Of a stretch of DNA of 64,000 bases, positions 36,897 through 45,144 are shown piece by piece. A program made the translations under genes and the position numbers. How positions within the stretch are numbered: position 1 is the first letter of the stretch; each line of letters starts with the position of its first letter. The stretch comes from CAVQJU01 sp963712905 (GTDB lineage Bacteria; Acidobacteriota; Vicinamibacteria; Vicinamibacterales; CAVVIG01), in contig CAVQJU010000007.1 in the NCBI GenBank assembly GCA_963712905.1, positions 248,001-312,000 on the forward strand, in the 5' to 3' direction. Under the pieces are notes generated by a model. That model searched no databases and was not told the DNA's origin. It was given only the letters and a program-made list of their open reading frames with translations.

Positions 36897-38051
36897 ATGG
36901 GACGCACCTTCTCAGGCGTTTGCGCCGCGCTGCTTATTGCAGCCTCATGTGTTTCGACCCCAGCGGCCGGACAGGGCGCGTCGCCGCTCTCCGGCGTGTG
37001 GACGCTGAACCGCTCGCTCAGCGAATTCCCGAAAGAGATCGGATTCAACGTCGACTGGATAGTTCCGGACCCCAACGATCCGGCGGCCGCAGGCGGCGGC
37101 GGTCGTGGACGCAAGGCATCGGGCGGCGGCGGACGTCCGTCAGCCCCTCGCCTCCAGAGCTCCGAAGACGCCCGCCGGGTGCAGCTGTTGATTGGCGAAG
37201 TCCGTAATCCTCCCGCGCGGCTGATGATCGTCGACAACGCGGCGGCGGTCACCATCACCAACGAGCTTGGCCAGTCGCGAACGCTCCATCCAACCGGCAA
37301 GGACGAATCGATTGAGATTCAGGGCGTGCTGGTCACGGTCGTGACCAGGCGGGACGGCGATCGCCTGGTGGCGACCTATCACGCCGAACAGGGCCGCGAC
37401 GTGCAATACACATACACGCCCTCGTCGAACCCCGCACGCGTCGCGGTAGAAGTGCAGTTGCTCGAACACGGGACAGGCGACAAGGCCACGCGTGTTTACG
37501 AAGCCGGCACCGGCAGCGAGCCGCTCGCGCCCGCCCGAACTTCTGGCGCGGCCCCTCCGCCGGGGCAGACGGCTCCGCCCGGGCAGACGACGCCTCCGGG
37601 CCAGCCGGCGTCAGCCGGTCCTGCGTTCGACCAGCGGCCCGGGGCCGAGTTCAGGGGGCTCAAAAGCCTTGGCATTCTCGTCGAGGATTTCGGCGGCGAT
37701 GCGACGGCCTGTGGGCTGAACCACGACGCCGTCGAGGATGCGCTGGCAAAGCGGCTCACCGCGGGCGGCCTGGCGGTTCGGAGAAATTCAGACGACGACA
37801 CCTACGTGTACGCGAACGTGATCAGCACCAGGTCCGCCGAGGGCTGCGTGTCGAGGTACGACGCGTTCCTTTACACGCATGCGACCGCGAAGCTGACCTA
37901 TCGCGAACAACCCGTGCTTGTGCAGGTGTCGCTGATGCACCGGGGCGGCATCGGGGCCAGCGCGGCGGCCGGACACGCCGCGGCGGTGTCGCGCGGCCTC
38001 GAGGGCTACGTCGACATCTTCGTCACGCAGATCCGCGACGCGAACAAGTAG
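36897..38051 (+). CDS. Secreted protein of unknown function with Pro/Gly/Gln repeat linker
   Basis: 384 residues from the ATG at 36897 (an in-frame GTG lies nine bases upstream). There is a signal peptide to about residue 25. The N-terminal half has SGVWTLNRSLSEFPKEIGFNV and DESIEIQGVLVTVVTRRDGDRLVATYHAEQGR, a beta-rich pattern common in acidobacterial secreted proteins. A low-complexity linker with PPGQTAPPGQTTPPGQ (about residues 215-235) separates a C-terminal domain (LGILVEDFGGDATACGLNHDAVEDALAKRLTAGGLAV) resembling domains that assess periplasmic lipoprotein or secretion components. I cannot assign a function. The gene is convergent with a small minus-strand gene 33 bases away. Confidence 0.75.
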   Translation: MGRTFSGVCAALLIAASCVSTPAAGQGASPLSGVWTLNRSLSEFPKEIGFNVDWIVPDPNDPAAAGGGGRGRKASGGGGRPSAPRLQSSEDARRVQLLIGEVRNPPARLMIVDNAAAVTITNELGQSRTLHPTGKDESIEIQGVLVTVVTRRDGDRLVATYHAEQGRDVQYTYTPSSNPARVAVEVQLLEHGTGDKATRVYEAGTGSEPLAPARTSGAAPPPGQTAPPGQTTPPGQPASAGPAFDQRPGAEFRGLKSLGILVEDFGGDATACGLNHDAVEDALAKRLTAGGLAVRRNSDDDTYVYANVISTRSAEGCVSRYDAFLYTHATAKLTYREQPVLVQVSLMHRGGIGASAAAGHAAAVSRGLEGYVDIFVTQIRDANK

Positions 38052-38084
38052 CGCAAACCGCCGCCCTGTGGGAAAGGTGAACCG

Positions 38085-38303
38085 CTACTGCTGCGGTTCG
38101 TCGGGTTCAATCTGCCAGTCGGCGAGAGGCTGTGGGCCGGGCCGGATATCGGCGATATCCGGGTCGACGCCGTCTGGCGAGGCCGGTGCGCCGGGGTCGC
38201 GCCGGGCTCGTTCGGCGCGGCGCGCGGCCTTGTCTTTCTGTTTCGTGATCCGCGCCTGCTCGCGCTGGCGCTTCGTAATCGTCGGGCGTGATCGTTGTGC
38301 CAT
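38085..38303 (-). CDS. Small highly charged protein of unknown function
   Basis: 72 residues from ATG (MAQRSRPTITKRQREQARITKQ). The N-terminal 35 residues are very rich in Lys, Arg and Gln and look helical. The C-terminal part is acidic and proline-rich (DPDIADIRPGPQPL). Small proteins starting with a S-R-P-T-x-x-K-R-Q-(K/R)-E pattern are familiar from Acidobacteriota and Deltaproteobacteria, but no function is known; nucleic-acid binding is conceivable. It is just downstream of the secreted-protein gene on the same strand (11-base gap). Confidence 0.7.
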   Translation of the reverse strand: MAQRSRPTITKRQREQARITKQKDKAARRAERARRDPGAPASPDGVDPDIADIRPGPQPLADWQIEPDEPQQ

Positions 38304-38314
38304 CTTTTGTTGTG

Positions 38315-39451
38315 TTACTCCTGATCGTCCGGGTTTGCCCGCCCGGGGATCGGCCGTGCTCCCGCATCCAGGTTCTGCTGCACGCTCTTTCGCCGCCGGA
38401 TGATGCCTTTTTTCGCATCCTCCTCGATCGCCTTGTCCTCGGTGCGCTCGGCGCTGAGCGAGTTCTTCAGCATGTAGTTGCCTTCGTGGCACTCATACGG
38501 CAGCAGCACGTAGCCGGGAGGCGACGTGAGCGGCAGCGACAGCGTCCACGGCTTGACGTAGGTCTTCGGATCGTCGATGTGCACTTCGTACCGGAGCTCG
38601 TCGGAGTCCACCCGGTAAATCCGCTCCGTCAGCTTGAGGTCGGCGCTGTGGCGCAGGCCGTTGCCGTTGCCGCCGCCGATGCTGGTCTGGTCGGTGAAGT
38701 TCGTCGTCTCGACGACGAGCGTGGTGCCTTCCCAGTGACCGCGCGAGTCGCCCAGGTACTGCCTGATCTTCGACGGAAGATGGGGACGGCCGTCGGTGTA
38801 GATGACGCGCGTGTCGTGGACCATCTCGTAGCTGATGATGACCATGCCCGGCGCCTGGATGATGCGGTTGCCGTTGCCGTAGACGACCGGCATGATCGAC
38901 CCGACGATGCCGCGCGTCATGCAGCGATCGTAGAGCGTGAAGTCGAGCTGGTCGTTGAAGGGGCCTTCACCGAAGCTGCCGCGATCGCGCGGCGCCGTGC
39001 GCGTCAGCGCCTGCTCGGTGAACGCGGGCGTGCGGCCGTCCTCGGGCTCGACGACGATGGAGGTCTGGCGATACGACCGGGTTTTCCACGCGCCGTCGTT
39101 TCTGAATGCGCCGACCGCATTGACGCCCGCGTCGCGGCGCTGGGCGTCGGCCTTCGCAGCTTCCGCGAACTCTTCGTCGCTCAGGACGGCGCGGTTCCCG
39201 AACTTCTCGGGACGCTCTCGCGGGATGCCGAGCGCGGCGTCGCTGGTCCAGGCGCCCTGGAGATCCGGTTCGCCCCATGGCGTCCTGGTCGCCTTCGCGC
39301 CTTCCGCAGGTTTGGGGACCCCGGGCCTGACGGCCGTCGCCGGGGCAGCCGGCTTCGGCGCCGGCGTCTGACCCGCAACCGGCAGGGCGGCGAACGCGAC
39401 CGCTCCCACTACGGCGGCGATGCAACCTGACGTGAGAACGCGGTTCGTCAT
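38315..39451 (-). CDS. Secreted protein of unknown function, distant member of the WEGxxLxVxT family
   Basis: 378 residues with a signal peptide (to about residue 28) and a Pro/Ala/Lys-rich segment. The mature part begins RTPWGEPDLQGAWTSDAALGIPRERP and contains HWEGTTLVVETTNFTDQTSIGGGNGNGLRHSADLKLTERIYRVDSDELRYEVHIDDP, ending with LLPYECHEGNYMLKNSL. The WEGTTLVV/ETT block and the Y-x-C-x-E segment parallel the proteins at 642 and 8467, so these belong to one broad secreted family very frequent in Acidobacteriota. Function unknown. It lies directly downstream of tRNA-Thr on the same strand. Confidence 0.8.
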   Translation of the reverse strand: MTNRVLTSGCIAAVVGAVAFAALPVAGQTPAPKPAAPATAVRPGVPKPAEGAKATRTPWGEPDLQGAWTSDAALGIPRERPEKFGNRAVLSDEEFAEAAKADAQRRDAGVNAVGAFRNDGAWKTRSYRQTSIVVEPEDGRTPAFTEQALTRTAPRDRGSFGEGPFNDQLDFTLYDRCMTRGIVGSIMPVVYGNGNRIIQAPGMVIISYEMVHDTRVIYTDGRPHLPSKIRQYLGDSRGHWEGTTLVVETTNFTDQTSIGGGNGNGLRHSADLKLTERIYRVDSDELRYEVHIDDPKTYVKPWTLSLPLTSPPGYVLLPYECHEGNYMLKNSLSAERTEDKAIEEDAKKGIIRRRKSVQQNLDAGARPIPGRANPDDQE

Positions 39452-39467
39452 GCGAGATCTCCTGAAA

Positions 39468-39543
39468 TGGAGCCGGCGACCCGACTTGAACGGGTGACCT
39501 GCTGATTACGAATCAGCTGCTCTGCCAACTGAGCTACGCCGGC
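39468..39543 (-). tRNA. tRNA-Thr (anticodon CGT), CCA encoded
   Basis: The minus strand folds as a complete cloverleaf. The acceptor GCCGGCG pairs with CGCCGGC, the D arm contains GCTCAGTTGGCAGAGC and the anticodon stem CTGAT/ATCAG carries loop TTCGTAA (anticodon CGT). The T arm has ACCCGTTCAAGTCGGGT. The 3' CCA is encoded (plus-strand TGG at 39468-39470). It reads the Thr codon ACG, a common codon in this GC-rich genome. Confidence 0.97.
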
Positions 39544-39564
39544 CTGGCGGTGCGGTCGAACACG

Positions 39565-39966
39565 TTATTTTAGCACGCGGTCGCCCTGATACTGCTCCTC
39601 CGTCACCGGCTCCATCCAATTGGTGGCGGCCTTGACGTTGACGGCCAGATGGACGCCTCGCGAAGACGGGGTCGCGCCGTGCCAGTGCTTTTCGCCCGGC
39701 GGGATGACTATCGCGTCGCCGGCGACCGCTTCCTGAGGGGCCTCGCCCAGCACCTGGATCCGGATTCGCCCCTCGACGATGAGCAGCCACTGCGGGCCGT
39801 CGTGCGTGTGCCAGTGCGTTCGCGCGCCCGGCTCGAACGCGACGCGATAGACGTTGACCGGCGTGCCGACCTTATCCGACGCGAGCGTGCTGCGCTCGAC
39901 GTCGCCCGAGAACGTCTCGGGGTCGCCGCGCTCGGACGGCACCTGAGCCGCGCGGAAGATTTTCAT
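39565..39966 (-). CDS. Small single-domain cupin protein
   Basis: 133 residues from the ATG of MKIFRAAQVPSERG; longer readings upstream lack support. The two cupin motifs are visible: VAFEPGARTHWHTHDGPQWLLIVEG (motif 1, with HWHTH metal ligands) and AGDAIVIPPGEKHWHGATP (motif 2, with His). The sequence resembles cupins found with carboxymuconolactone-decarboxylase-like or quercetin-dioxygenase-like proteins. Catalytic role is unassigned. It is divergent from uvrA with a 63-base gap that includes TACGAT at 39973-39978, a possible -10 for uvrA. Confidence 0.85.
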   Translation of the reverse strand: MKIFRAAQVPSERGDPETFSGDVERSTLASDKVGTPVNVYRVAFEPGARTHWHTHDGPQWLLIVEGRIRIQVLGEAPQEAVAGDAIVIPPGEKHWHGATPSSRGVHLAVNVKAATNWMEPVTEEQYQGDRVLK

Positions 39967-40029
39967 GCGTGCTACGATAGATGGTTTAGCGTCGCGTCGC
40001 AATTGTCCACTGAGCGGCCACATCAAGCG

Positions 40030-43000
40030 ATGTCAGACACCACCACGGCGACCGATGCGCCGGAGGCGGCTGCAGCCGAACCAGCCGCGATCGTCATCCG
40101 GGGCGCGCGCACGCACAACCTCAAGAATATCGATCTGTCTCTGCCGGTCGGCGCGCTGATCATCGTCACCGGCGTCAGCGGGTCGGGCAAGTCGTCGCTC
40201 GCGTTCGACACGATCTACGCGGAAGGGCAGCGCCGGTACGTCGAGTCGCTGTCCGCGTACGCGCGGCAGTTCCTCGAGCGGATGGAGAAGCCGGACGTCG
40301 ATCGGATCGACGGCATCGCGCCGGCCATCGCCATCCGGCAGAAGAACAGCATCCGCAACCCGCGCTCGACCGTCGGCACGACCACCGAGATCCACGACTA
40401 CATGCGGTTGTTGTACGCGCGCGTCGGCCGCACGTTCTGCCGAAACTGTGGACGCGAGGTGGTCCGCGAAACCGCGGAGGTAGTCGCCGCACAACTCGGC
40501 CAGGGTGCTCCGGGGACCCGCCTGCTGATTGGCTTCGATCTCCCGATTGTCCCGACCGCTTCGACGGCGCCGGACGCCGGAGACACCGACGAAGTGCTCG
40601 AGCAGATCGAGGACGAACAGGGTCCGCAGGGCCCACTGGGTCCGCAAGGTCCACAGGGTTCGCTTGGGCCGGCTGTGGCGGCCGCCATCGACGTGCTCAA
40701 GCGAAAGGGTTTCGGGCGGCTGCTCATCGATGGACGCGCCGTCTCGTTCGACGATGTGGAGCCCGCCGCGCTGGCCGACCCGCAGGTGCTGCAGGTCGTC
40801 GTCGACAGGGTGCAGCTCGGCGGCGAGGACTTGCGGCAACGGCTCACGGATTCGATCGAGACGTCGTATCTCGAAGGCGGCGGCGCCGCGTGGGCGATCG
40901 AAGTCGGCAGTCCGCAGTCGGCAGTCAGCAGTCCGCAGTCGGCAGTCAGCAGTCAGCAGTCGGCAGTCGACGGTCCACCGGCCACCGATCCCCGCCCACT
41001 GACCACTGTTCACCAGTTCTCCGAGCGGTTCGAGTGCCGGCCATGCGGCATCGCGTATGAGGATCCGCAGCCGCGGCTGTTCTCCTTCAACAACCCGTTC
41101 GGCGCGTGCGCGACCTGCCACGGGTTCGGGAACATCATCGAGCTCGACATCAACCTCGTCGTGCCCGACGCCTCCAAGTCGATTCAGCAGGGCGCCATCG
41201 AGCCGTGGACCAAGCCGCACTACCGTGCGCAGCTGGCTGAGCTGAAGAAGGCCGCGCGCGGGCGGAAGGTCCGCCTCGACGTGCCGTGGTCCGCGCTGAC
41301 CGCCGAGGAACAGCGGTTCGTCATCGAAGGCGGGCCGACCGACGGCGCCGATGGCCCCAGTTACGGGGGCATCCGCGGGTTCTTCCGCTGGCTGGAGCGG
41401 AAGAAGTACAAGGTGCACGTCCGCGTGTTCCTCAGCCGGTACCGCGGCTACCTGATTTGCCCGGATTGCGGCGGCGCCCGGTTGAGGCGTGAGGCGCGCG
41501 ATGTCCGGGTGTCGGGCCAGACGATCGACCTCGTGTCATCGCTCACCGTGCGGGACGCACAGCAGTTCTTCGCGACGCTGCAGCTGACCGAGAAGGAAAC
41601 CGCGATCGCGGAGAAGGTCCTGAAGGAAATCACGCGCCGGCTGTCGTTCCTGAGCGACGTGGGCCTCAACTACCTGACGCTCGATCGCCTGTCGTCGACG
41701 CTGTCGGGCGGCGAGGCGCAGCGTATCAACCTCGCGACTTCGCTGGGCTCGGCGCTGGTCGGGACGCTGTATGTGCTCGACGAACCGTCCATCGGCCTCC
41801 ACTCGCGCGACAACCAGCGCCTGATCGACATCCTCCGCCAGCTCCGCGACCAGGGCAACACCGTGATCGTCGTCGAGCACGACGCCGACATGATCCGCGT
41901 CGCGGATCACGTCGTCGATCTGGGGCTGGGCGCCGGCGAGCAGGGTGGGCGAGTCGTGTATTCGGGATCGCTCGAAGGCCTGATGAAGGAGCCGCGCTCT
42001 CTGACGGCGAAATACCTCCGCCAGGAACTGGCGATCCGCGTGCCGACGTCGCGGCGGCGCGGGAGCGGCCAGAAACTGCAGCTGCTGGGCGCGACCGAGC
42101 ACAACCTGAAGGATATCGACATCGCCATCCCGCTGAACACGCTGACGGTGGTGACCGGCGTGAGCGGTTCGGGGAAGTCGACGCTCGTGCACGACGTGCT
42201 CTACGCCGCCGTGAAGCGCGCGAAAGGCGGCTGGGAGCGTCGCGTCGGCAGTTTCCGCAAACTCGAAGGCGCCGAGTACATCACCGACGCCGTCCTGGTG
42301 GATCAGGCGCCCATCGGCCGGACGCCGCGCTCGAACCCGGTGACGTACCTGAAGGCGTTCGATCCGATCCGCGAGCTGTTTGCCGCGACCAAGGACTCGC
42401 GGGCCCGCGGGCTGACGGCCAGCCACTTCTCGTTCAACGTCCCCGGCGGGCGCTGCGAGGCCTGTCAAGGCGAGGGCGAGGTCCGCGTCGAGATGCAGTT
42501 TCTGGCCGACGTATTTGTCCCGTGCGACCAGTGCGACGGCAAGCGCTTCAAGCCCCAGGTGCTCGAGGTCCGCTATCGCGGGCGGTCGATTCACCAGGTG
42601 CTCGATCTGACCGTCCGCGAGGCGCTGGCGTTTTTCAGCAGCTCGCCCAAGGTGCTGCGGCGGCTGCAGGTGCTCGACGAAATCGGCCTCGGCTACCTCC
42701 GCCTCGGGCAGCCGGCGACGACGCTTTCGGGCGGGGAAGCCCAGCGGATCAAGATCGCGGCGCATCTGTCGTCGCACAGCGGCGAGCGTCTGTTGTACGT
42801 GCTGGACGAGCCGACCACCGGCCTGCACTTCGACGACATCGCCAAGCTCCTGACGGCATTCCGGAAGCTCCTCGAAGCGGGGCATTCGCTGGTGGTCATC
42901 GAGCACAACCTCGACGTGATCAAGACCGCCGACACCCTGATTGACCTCGGGCCCGAGGGCGGCGAGGAGGGCGGCCGGGTGGTTGCCGTGGGCACCCCTG

Positions 43001-43095
43001 AGCAGGTCGCGAAGATTGAAGCGTCCCATACCGGCCGATATCTTCGTACGGTGCTGCCAGAGGGACGGTCACATGCAAGTGTTCTGGTTAGGTAA
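40030..43095 (+). CDS. uvrA: Excinuclease ABC subunit A, with two repeat-derived insertions
   Basis: 1021 residues from ATG (MSDTTTATDAPEA), longer than the usual about 940-960. Both ABC modules are intact: Walker A GVSGSGKSSLAFDTIYAEGQRRYVESLSAYARQFL and GVSGSGKSTLVHDVL, two LSGGEAQRI signatures and Walker B regions YVLDEPSIGLHSRDN and YVLDEPTTGLHFDDI. Zinc-finger cysteines appear in CRNCG, CRPCG...CATCHGFG, CPDCGG and CEACQGEG...CDQCDGK. UvrA dimer scans DNA for bulky damage and loads UvrB. Two foreign-looking insertions occur in the UvrB-binding/insertion region: a collagen-like GPQGPLGPQGPQGSLGP and an SPQSAVS heptad repeat. Both are encoded by tandem DNA repeats that also occur between genes elsewhere in the window. 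The next gene overlaps its end. Confidence 0.97.
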   Translation: MSDTTTATDAPEAAAAEPAAIVIRGARTHNLKNIDLSLPVGALIIVTGVSGSGKSSLAFDTIYAEGQRRYVESLSAYARQFLERMEKPDVDRIDGIAPAIAIRQKNSIRNPRSTVGTTTEIHDYMRLLYARVGRTFCRNCGREVVRETAEVVAAQLGQGAPGTRLLIGFDLPIVPTASTAPDAGDTDEVLEQIEDEQGPQGPLGPQGPQGSLGPAVAAAIDVLKRKGFGRLLIDGRAVSFDDVEPAALADPQVLQVVVDRVQLGGEDLRQRLTDSIETSYLEGGGAAWAIEVGSPQSAVSSPQSAVSSQQSAVDGPPATDPRPLTTVHQFSERFECRPCGIAYEDPQPRLFSFNNPFGACATCHGFGNIIELDINLVVPDASKSIQQGAIEPWTKPHYRAQLAELKKAARGRKVRLDVPWSALTAEEQRFVIEGGPTDGADGPSYGGIRGFFRWLERKKYKVHVRVFLSRYRGYLICPDCGGARLRREARDVRVSGQTIDLVSSLTVRDAQQFFATLQLTEKETAIAEKVLKEITRRLSFLSDVGLNYLTLDRLSSTLSGGEAQRINLATSLGSALVGTLYVLDEPSIGLHSRDNQRLIDILRQLRDQGNTVIVVEHDADMIRVADHVVDLGLGAGEQGGRVVYSGSLEGLMKEPRSLTAKYLRQELAIRVPTSRRRGSGQKLQLLGATEHNLKDIDIAIPLNTLTVVTGVSGSGKSTLVHDVLYAAVKRAKGGWERRVGSFRKLEGAEYITDAVLVDQAPIGRTPRSNPVTYLKAFDPIRELFAATKDSRARGLTASHFSFNVPGGRCEACQGEGEVRVEMQFLADVFVPCDQCDGKRFKPQVLEVRYRGRSIHQVLDLTVREALAFFSSSPKVLRRLQVLDEIGLGYLRLGQPATTLSGGEAQRIKIAAHLSSHSGERLLYVLDEPTTGLHFDDIAKLLTAFRKLLEAGHSLVVIEHNLDVIKTADTLIDLGPEGGEEGGRVVAVGTPEQVAKIEASHTGRYLRTVLPEGRSHASVLVR
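40621..40674 (+). repeat. 9-base GGTCCGCAG-type tandem repeat inside uvrA
   Basis: Six successive nine-base units with the pattern GGTCCNCAN (40621, 40630, 40639, 40648, 40657, 40666), in frame, encode GPQ GPL GPQ GPQ GSL GPA. The unit resembles the GGTCCAAGA units at 51309-51430. Confidence 0.85.
40907..40969 (+). repeat. 7-base GCAGTCN tandem repeat inside uvrA
   Basis: Nine perfect copies of GCAGTC plus one variable base, starting every seven bases from 40907. Three units make 21 bases, giving a seven-residue peptide period (SPQSAVS). The same heptamer array occurs between genes at 45092-45142. Confidence 0.95.
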
Positions 43096-44458
43096 GGCGG
43101 GGCCGGCGAATCGGCGGGCAGGCAAGGCGGGCCGGGCTGGCTCGGCAGGCCGGTTTGTCACGATGGCCGGGCTGATGGTCTGCTTTTTCTGTTTGCCCGC
43201 CCTGCCCGGCTCACCAGCCGGGCCTGCCTTGGCCACTGGCCAGGTGTCGTTCGAGCAGGCGGTTGCGGAGCTGTCGAGCCCGGAACCGGAGAACCGGTTG
43301 CGGGCCGCGACGCTGCTCAAGAGTGCCGCGTATCCGGAAGCGGCGCTCCCGCTGGCAAAGGCCGTCCTCGACTCCGAGGACGCTATTCAATTCGAAGCCA
43401 TCGCGGCCGAGCTCAATATCTTTCTGGCCACCAAGATCGTCCCGAAGAAGCGGGTGGGCCTCGTGGTCGAGGTGCGCGCGAAGATCGCCTCCGAAGCGGC
43501 CTTTTCGGCCGGCCCGCTCGCGCTCGGCGCGTTGCCCGTGCAGCTCGATGTCCTGACCGCGCTGCGAACCGCGGCGCGCGACAACAACCCGCGGGTAGGG
43601 CTCGAGGCGCTGTATGCGTTCGGCGCCCTGGCGTCCGAACCGACAGGCGCCGTGCGCCGCGAGCTGCGGCAGGCGTCGGGGTCCGAACTCGCGGCGATGG
43701 TGGGTTCATCGGACGAGGCGCTCCGTGCGGCGGGCGTGCGTGTCATCGGCCGCGTCTATTCCGCGCGCGCGTCGGACGACTCCGTGGACGAGAGCGTCGG
43801 CGACGCGGTGATTACGGCCCTCAACGACCAGAACAAGCTGATCAGGCGCGCCGCGATGGAGACGCTGGGAGCGATGCGCTACGGCCGTGGTGTCGAAGCG
43901 CTCACGCGCCTCTTCGAGTACTACAAGCAGGGCGATCTTGCGGAAGGGGCTCTCGACGCGCTGGCGCAAATCGCGCATCCGACGAGCATCCCGCTCTTTA
44001 CGTCGCAGCTGGGCGCCAAGTCGGCCACGATGAAGACGATGGCCATCGAAGGCCTGGCGCGGGCGGGGGATCCCTCCCAGATGGACGCCATCGAAGCGGC
44101 GCTCAAGGGCCAGCACGACGAACGCGTGATCTTCGCCGGAACCTTCGCGTCCGCCCTGCTCGAAAACGGATCCATCGAACGGATCACCGATGCGCTTCTG
44201 CGGCCGAAGCAGCGCGAACTCGCGAAGCAGTACCTGGCCGAGCTCGCAAAGGGCCGCGCGAACGTCCTCGGACGGTACGCCCAGGATCCCGATCCGGGCG
44301 TCCGTGCGGACATCGCGGACGTCCTCGGGTTCTCGGGCGACGCGGCCGCGCAGCCGATCGTGGAATCGCTCATCAAGGATGAGGACAAGCAGGTCGCGCT
44401 CGCCGCTGAGCGGGCGGCGCTGCGCCTCCGCGGCTCCGACGCGCGCGGTGAGCGCTAA
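43073..44458 (+). CDS. HEAT-repeat protein with signal peptide
   Basis: 461 residues from the ATG at 43073, which overlaps the uvrA end by 23 bases and has AGAGGGA just upstream. After an unusual Gly/Ala/Arg-rich N-terminus (KAGPANRRAGKAGRAGSAGR) there is a hydrophobic segment FVTMAGLMVCFFCLPALPG. The rest is helical HEAT-type repeats (PENRLRAATLLKSAAYPEAALPLAKAVLDSEDAIQFEAIAAELN, PGVRADIADVLGFSGDAAAQPIVESLI). HEAT solenoids mediate protein interactions. The link with uvrA by overlap is suggestive, but if the signal peptide is real the protein is outside the cytoplasm. The N-terminal region is encoded by a large GC-rich inverted repeat, so the apparent signal peptide may be repeat-derived. 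Confidence 0.8.
   Translation: MQVFWLGKAGPANRRAGKAGRAGSAGRFVTMAGLMVCFFCLPALPGSPAGPALATGQVSFEQAVAELSSPEPENRLRAATLLKSAAYPEAALPLAKAVLDSEDAIQFEAIAAELNIFLATKIVPKKRVGLVVEVRAKIASEAAFSAGPLALGALPVQLDVLTALRTAARDNNPRVGLEALYAFGALASEPTGAVRRELRQASGSELAAMVGSSDEALRAAGVRVIGRVYSARASDDSVDESVGDAVITALNDQNKLIRRAAMETLGAMRYGRGVEALTRLFEYYKQGDLAEGALDALAQIAHPTSIPLFTSQLGAKSATMKTMAIEGLARAGDPSQMDAIEAALKGQHDERVIFAGTFASALLENGSIERITDALLRPKQRELAKQYLAELAKGRANVLGRYAQDPDPGVRADIADVLGFSGDAAAQPIVESLIKDEDKQVALAAERAALRLRGSDARGER
43114..43232. repeat. GC-rich inverted repeat flanking the signal-peptide codons
   Basis: The left arm at 43114-43153 (with GGCAAGGCGGGCCGGGCTGG) matches the reverse complement of the right arm at 43195-43232 (with CCAGCCGGGCCTGCCTTGG) over about 30 bases with few mismatches. 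It resembles another GGCAAGGCGGG-type intergenic repeat, here wholly within coding sequence. Confidence 0.7.
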
Positions 44459-45092
44459 GACACGCACGCTTCCGCGCAGCTTCTACGATCGCCCCACGCT
44501 CGACGTGGCCCGCGATCTGATCGGCAAGGTTCTCGTCCACAACCGCCGCGGCGCCCGCACGGCCGGGATCATCGTCGAGGTCGAGGCGTACATCGGCGAA
44601 TCCGACCCGGCCTGCCACGCGGCGCCTGGACGCACATCCCGGAACGTGCCGCTGTACGGTCCACCCGGCCACGCGTACGTCTATCTCAATTACGGCATCC
44701 ACGCGCTGGTCAACGCCGTGACGGAGGCCGAGGGCGCTCCGGCGGCGGTGCTGATCCGCGCGCTCGAACCTGTCGAGGGCATCGAGCTCATGCGGCGCCG
44801 GCGCGCACGAGGCGCCAAAGGACGCGCGCCCCGCGCGGCATCGACGCTGGCGAGCCACCTGCTCTGCAGCGGTCCCGGCAATCTGACGGTGGCGATGGGC
44901 ATCACGCTCGCGCAGAACTATGCGGACCTGTGCGGCGACATTCTCTATCTTGAAGAGAGCGCGCCCCGTCGCGCCGCGGACACGTTGGCGTGGGGTCCGC
45001 GAATCGGCATCAACGTCGGGACCGATCGTCCGTGGCGCGTGTACCTCGAAGGGCATCCCGCGGTCTCGGGACGGGGAGCGCTTCGCGGTTAG
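44448..45092 (+). CDS. mpg: DNA-3-methyladenine glycosylase (AAG/MPG family)
   Basis: 214 residues from a GTG (VSAKTRTLPRSFYDRPTLDVARDLIGK) that overlaps the HEAT gene end by 11 bases. The family landmarks are all present: LVHNRRGARTAGIIVEVEAYIGESDPACHA (catalytic Glu in EVEAY), YGPPGHAYVYLNYGIHALVNAVTE, AVLIRALEP, LCSGPGNLTVAMGI and GPRIGINVG. It excises alkylated purines such as 3-methyladenine and hypoxanthine. With uvrA and the HEAT gene it forms an overlapping three-gene unit for DNA repair. The stop codon abuts a heptamer repeat array. Confidence 0.95.
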   Translation: MSAKTRTLPRSFYDRPTLDVARDLIGKVLVHNRRGARTAGIIVEVEAYIGESDPACHAAPGRTSRNVPLYGPPGHAYVYLNYGIHALVNAVTEAEGAPAAVLIRALEPVEGIELMRRRRARGAKGRAPRAASTLASHLLCSGPGNLTVAMGITLAQNYADLCGDILYLEESAPRRAADTLAWGPRIGINVGTDRPWRVYLEGHPAVSGRGALRG

Positions 45093-45142
45093 CAGTCAGC
45101 GGTAGCAGTCAGCAGTCGGCAGTCGGCAGTCGGCAGTCGGTC
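45092..45142 (+). repeat. 7-base GCAGTCN tandem array between convergent genes
   Basis: At least six copies of GCAGTCA or GCAGTCG from 45093 on, the last four consecutive, interrupted once by GCGGTA. It is the same unit as inside uvrA. It fills the whole gap between mpg and the minus-strand aminopeptidase gene. Confidence 0.92.
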
Positions 45143-45144
45143 GG

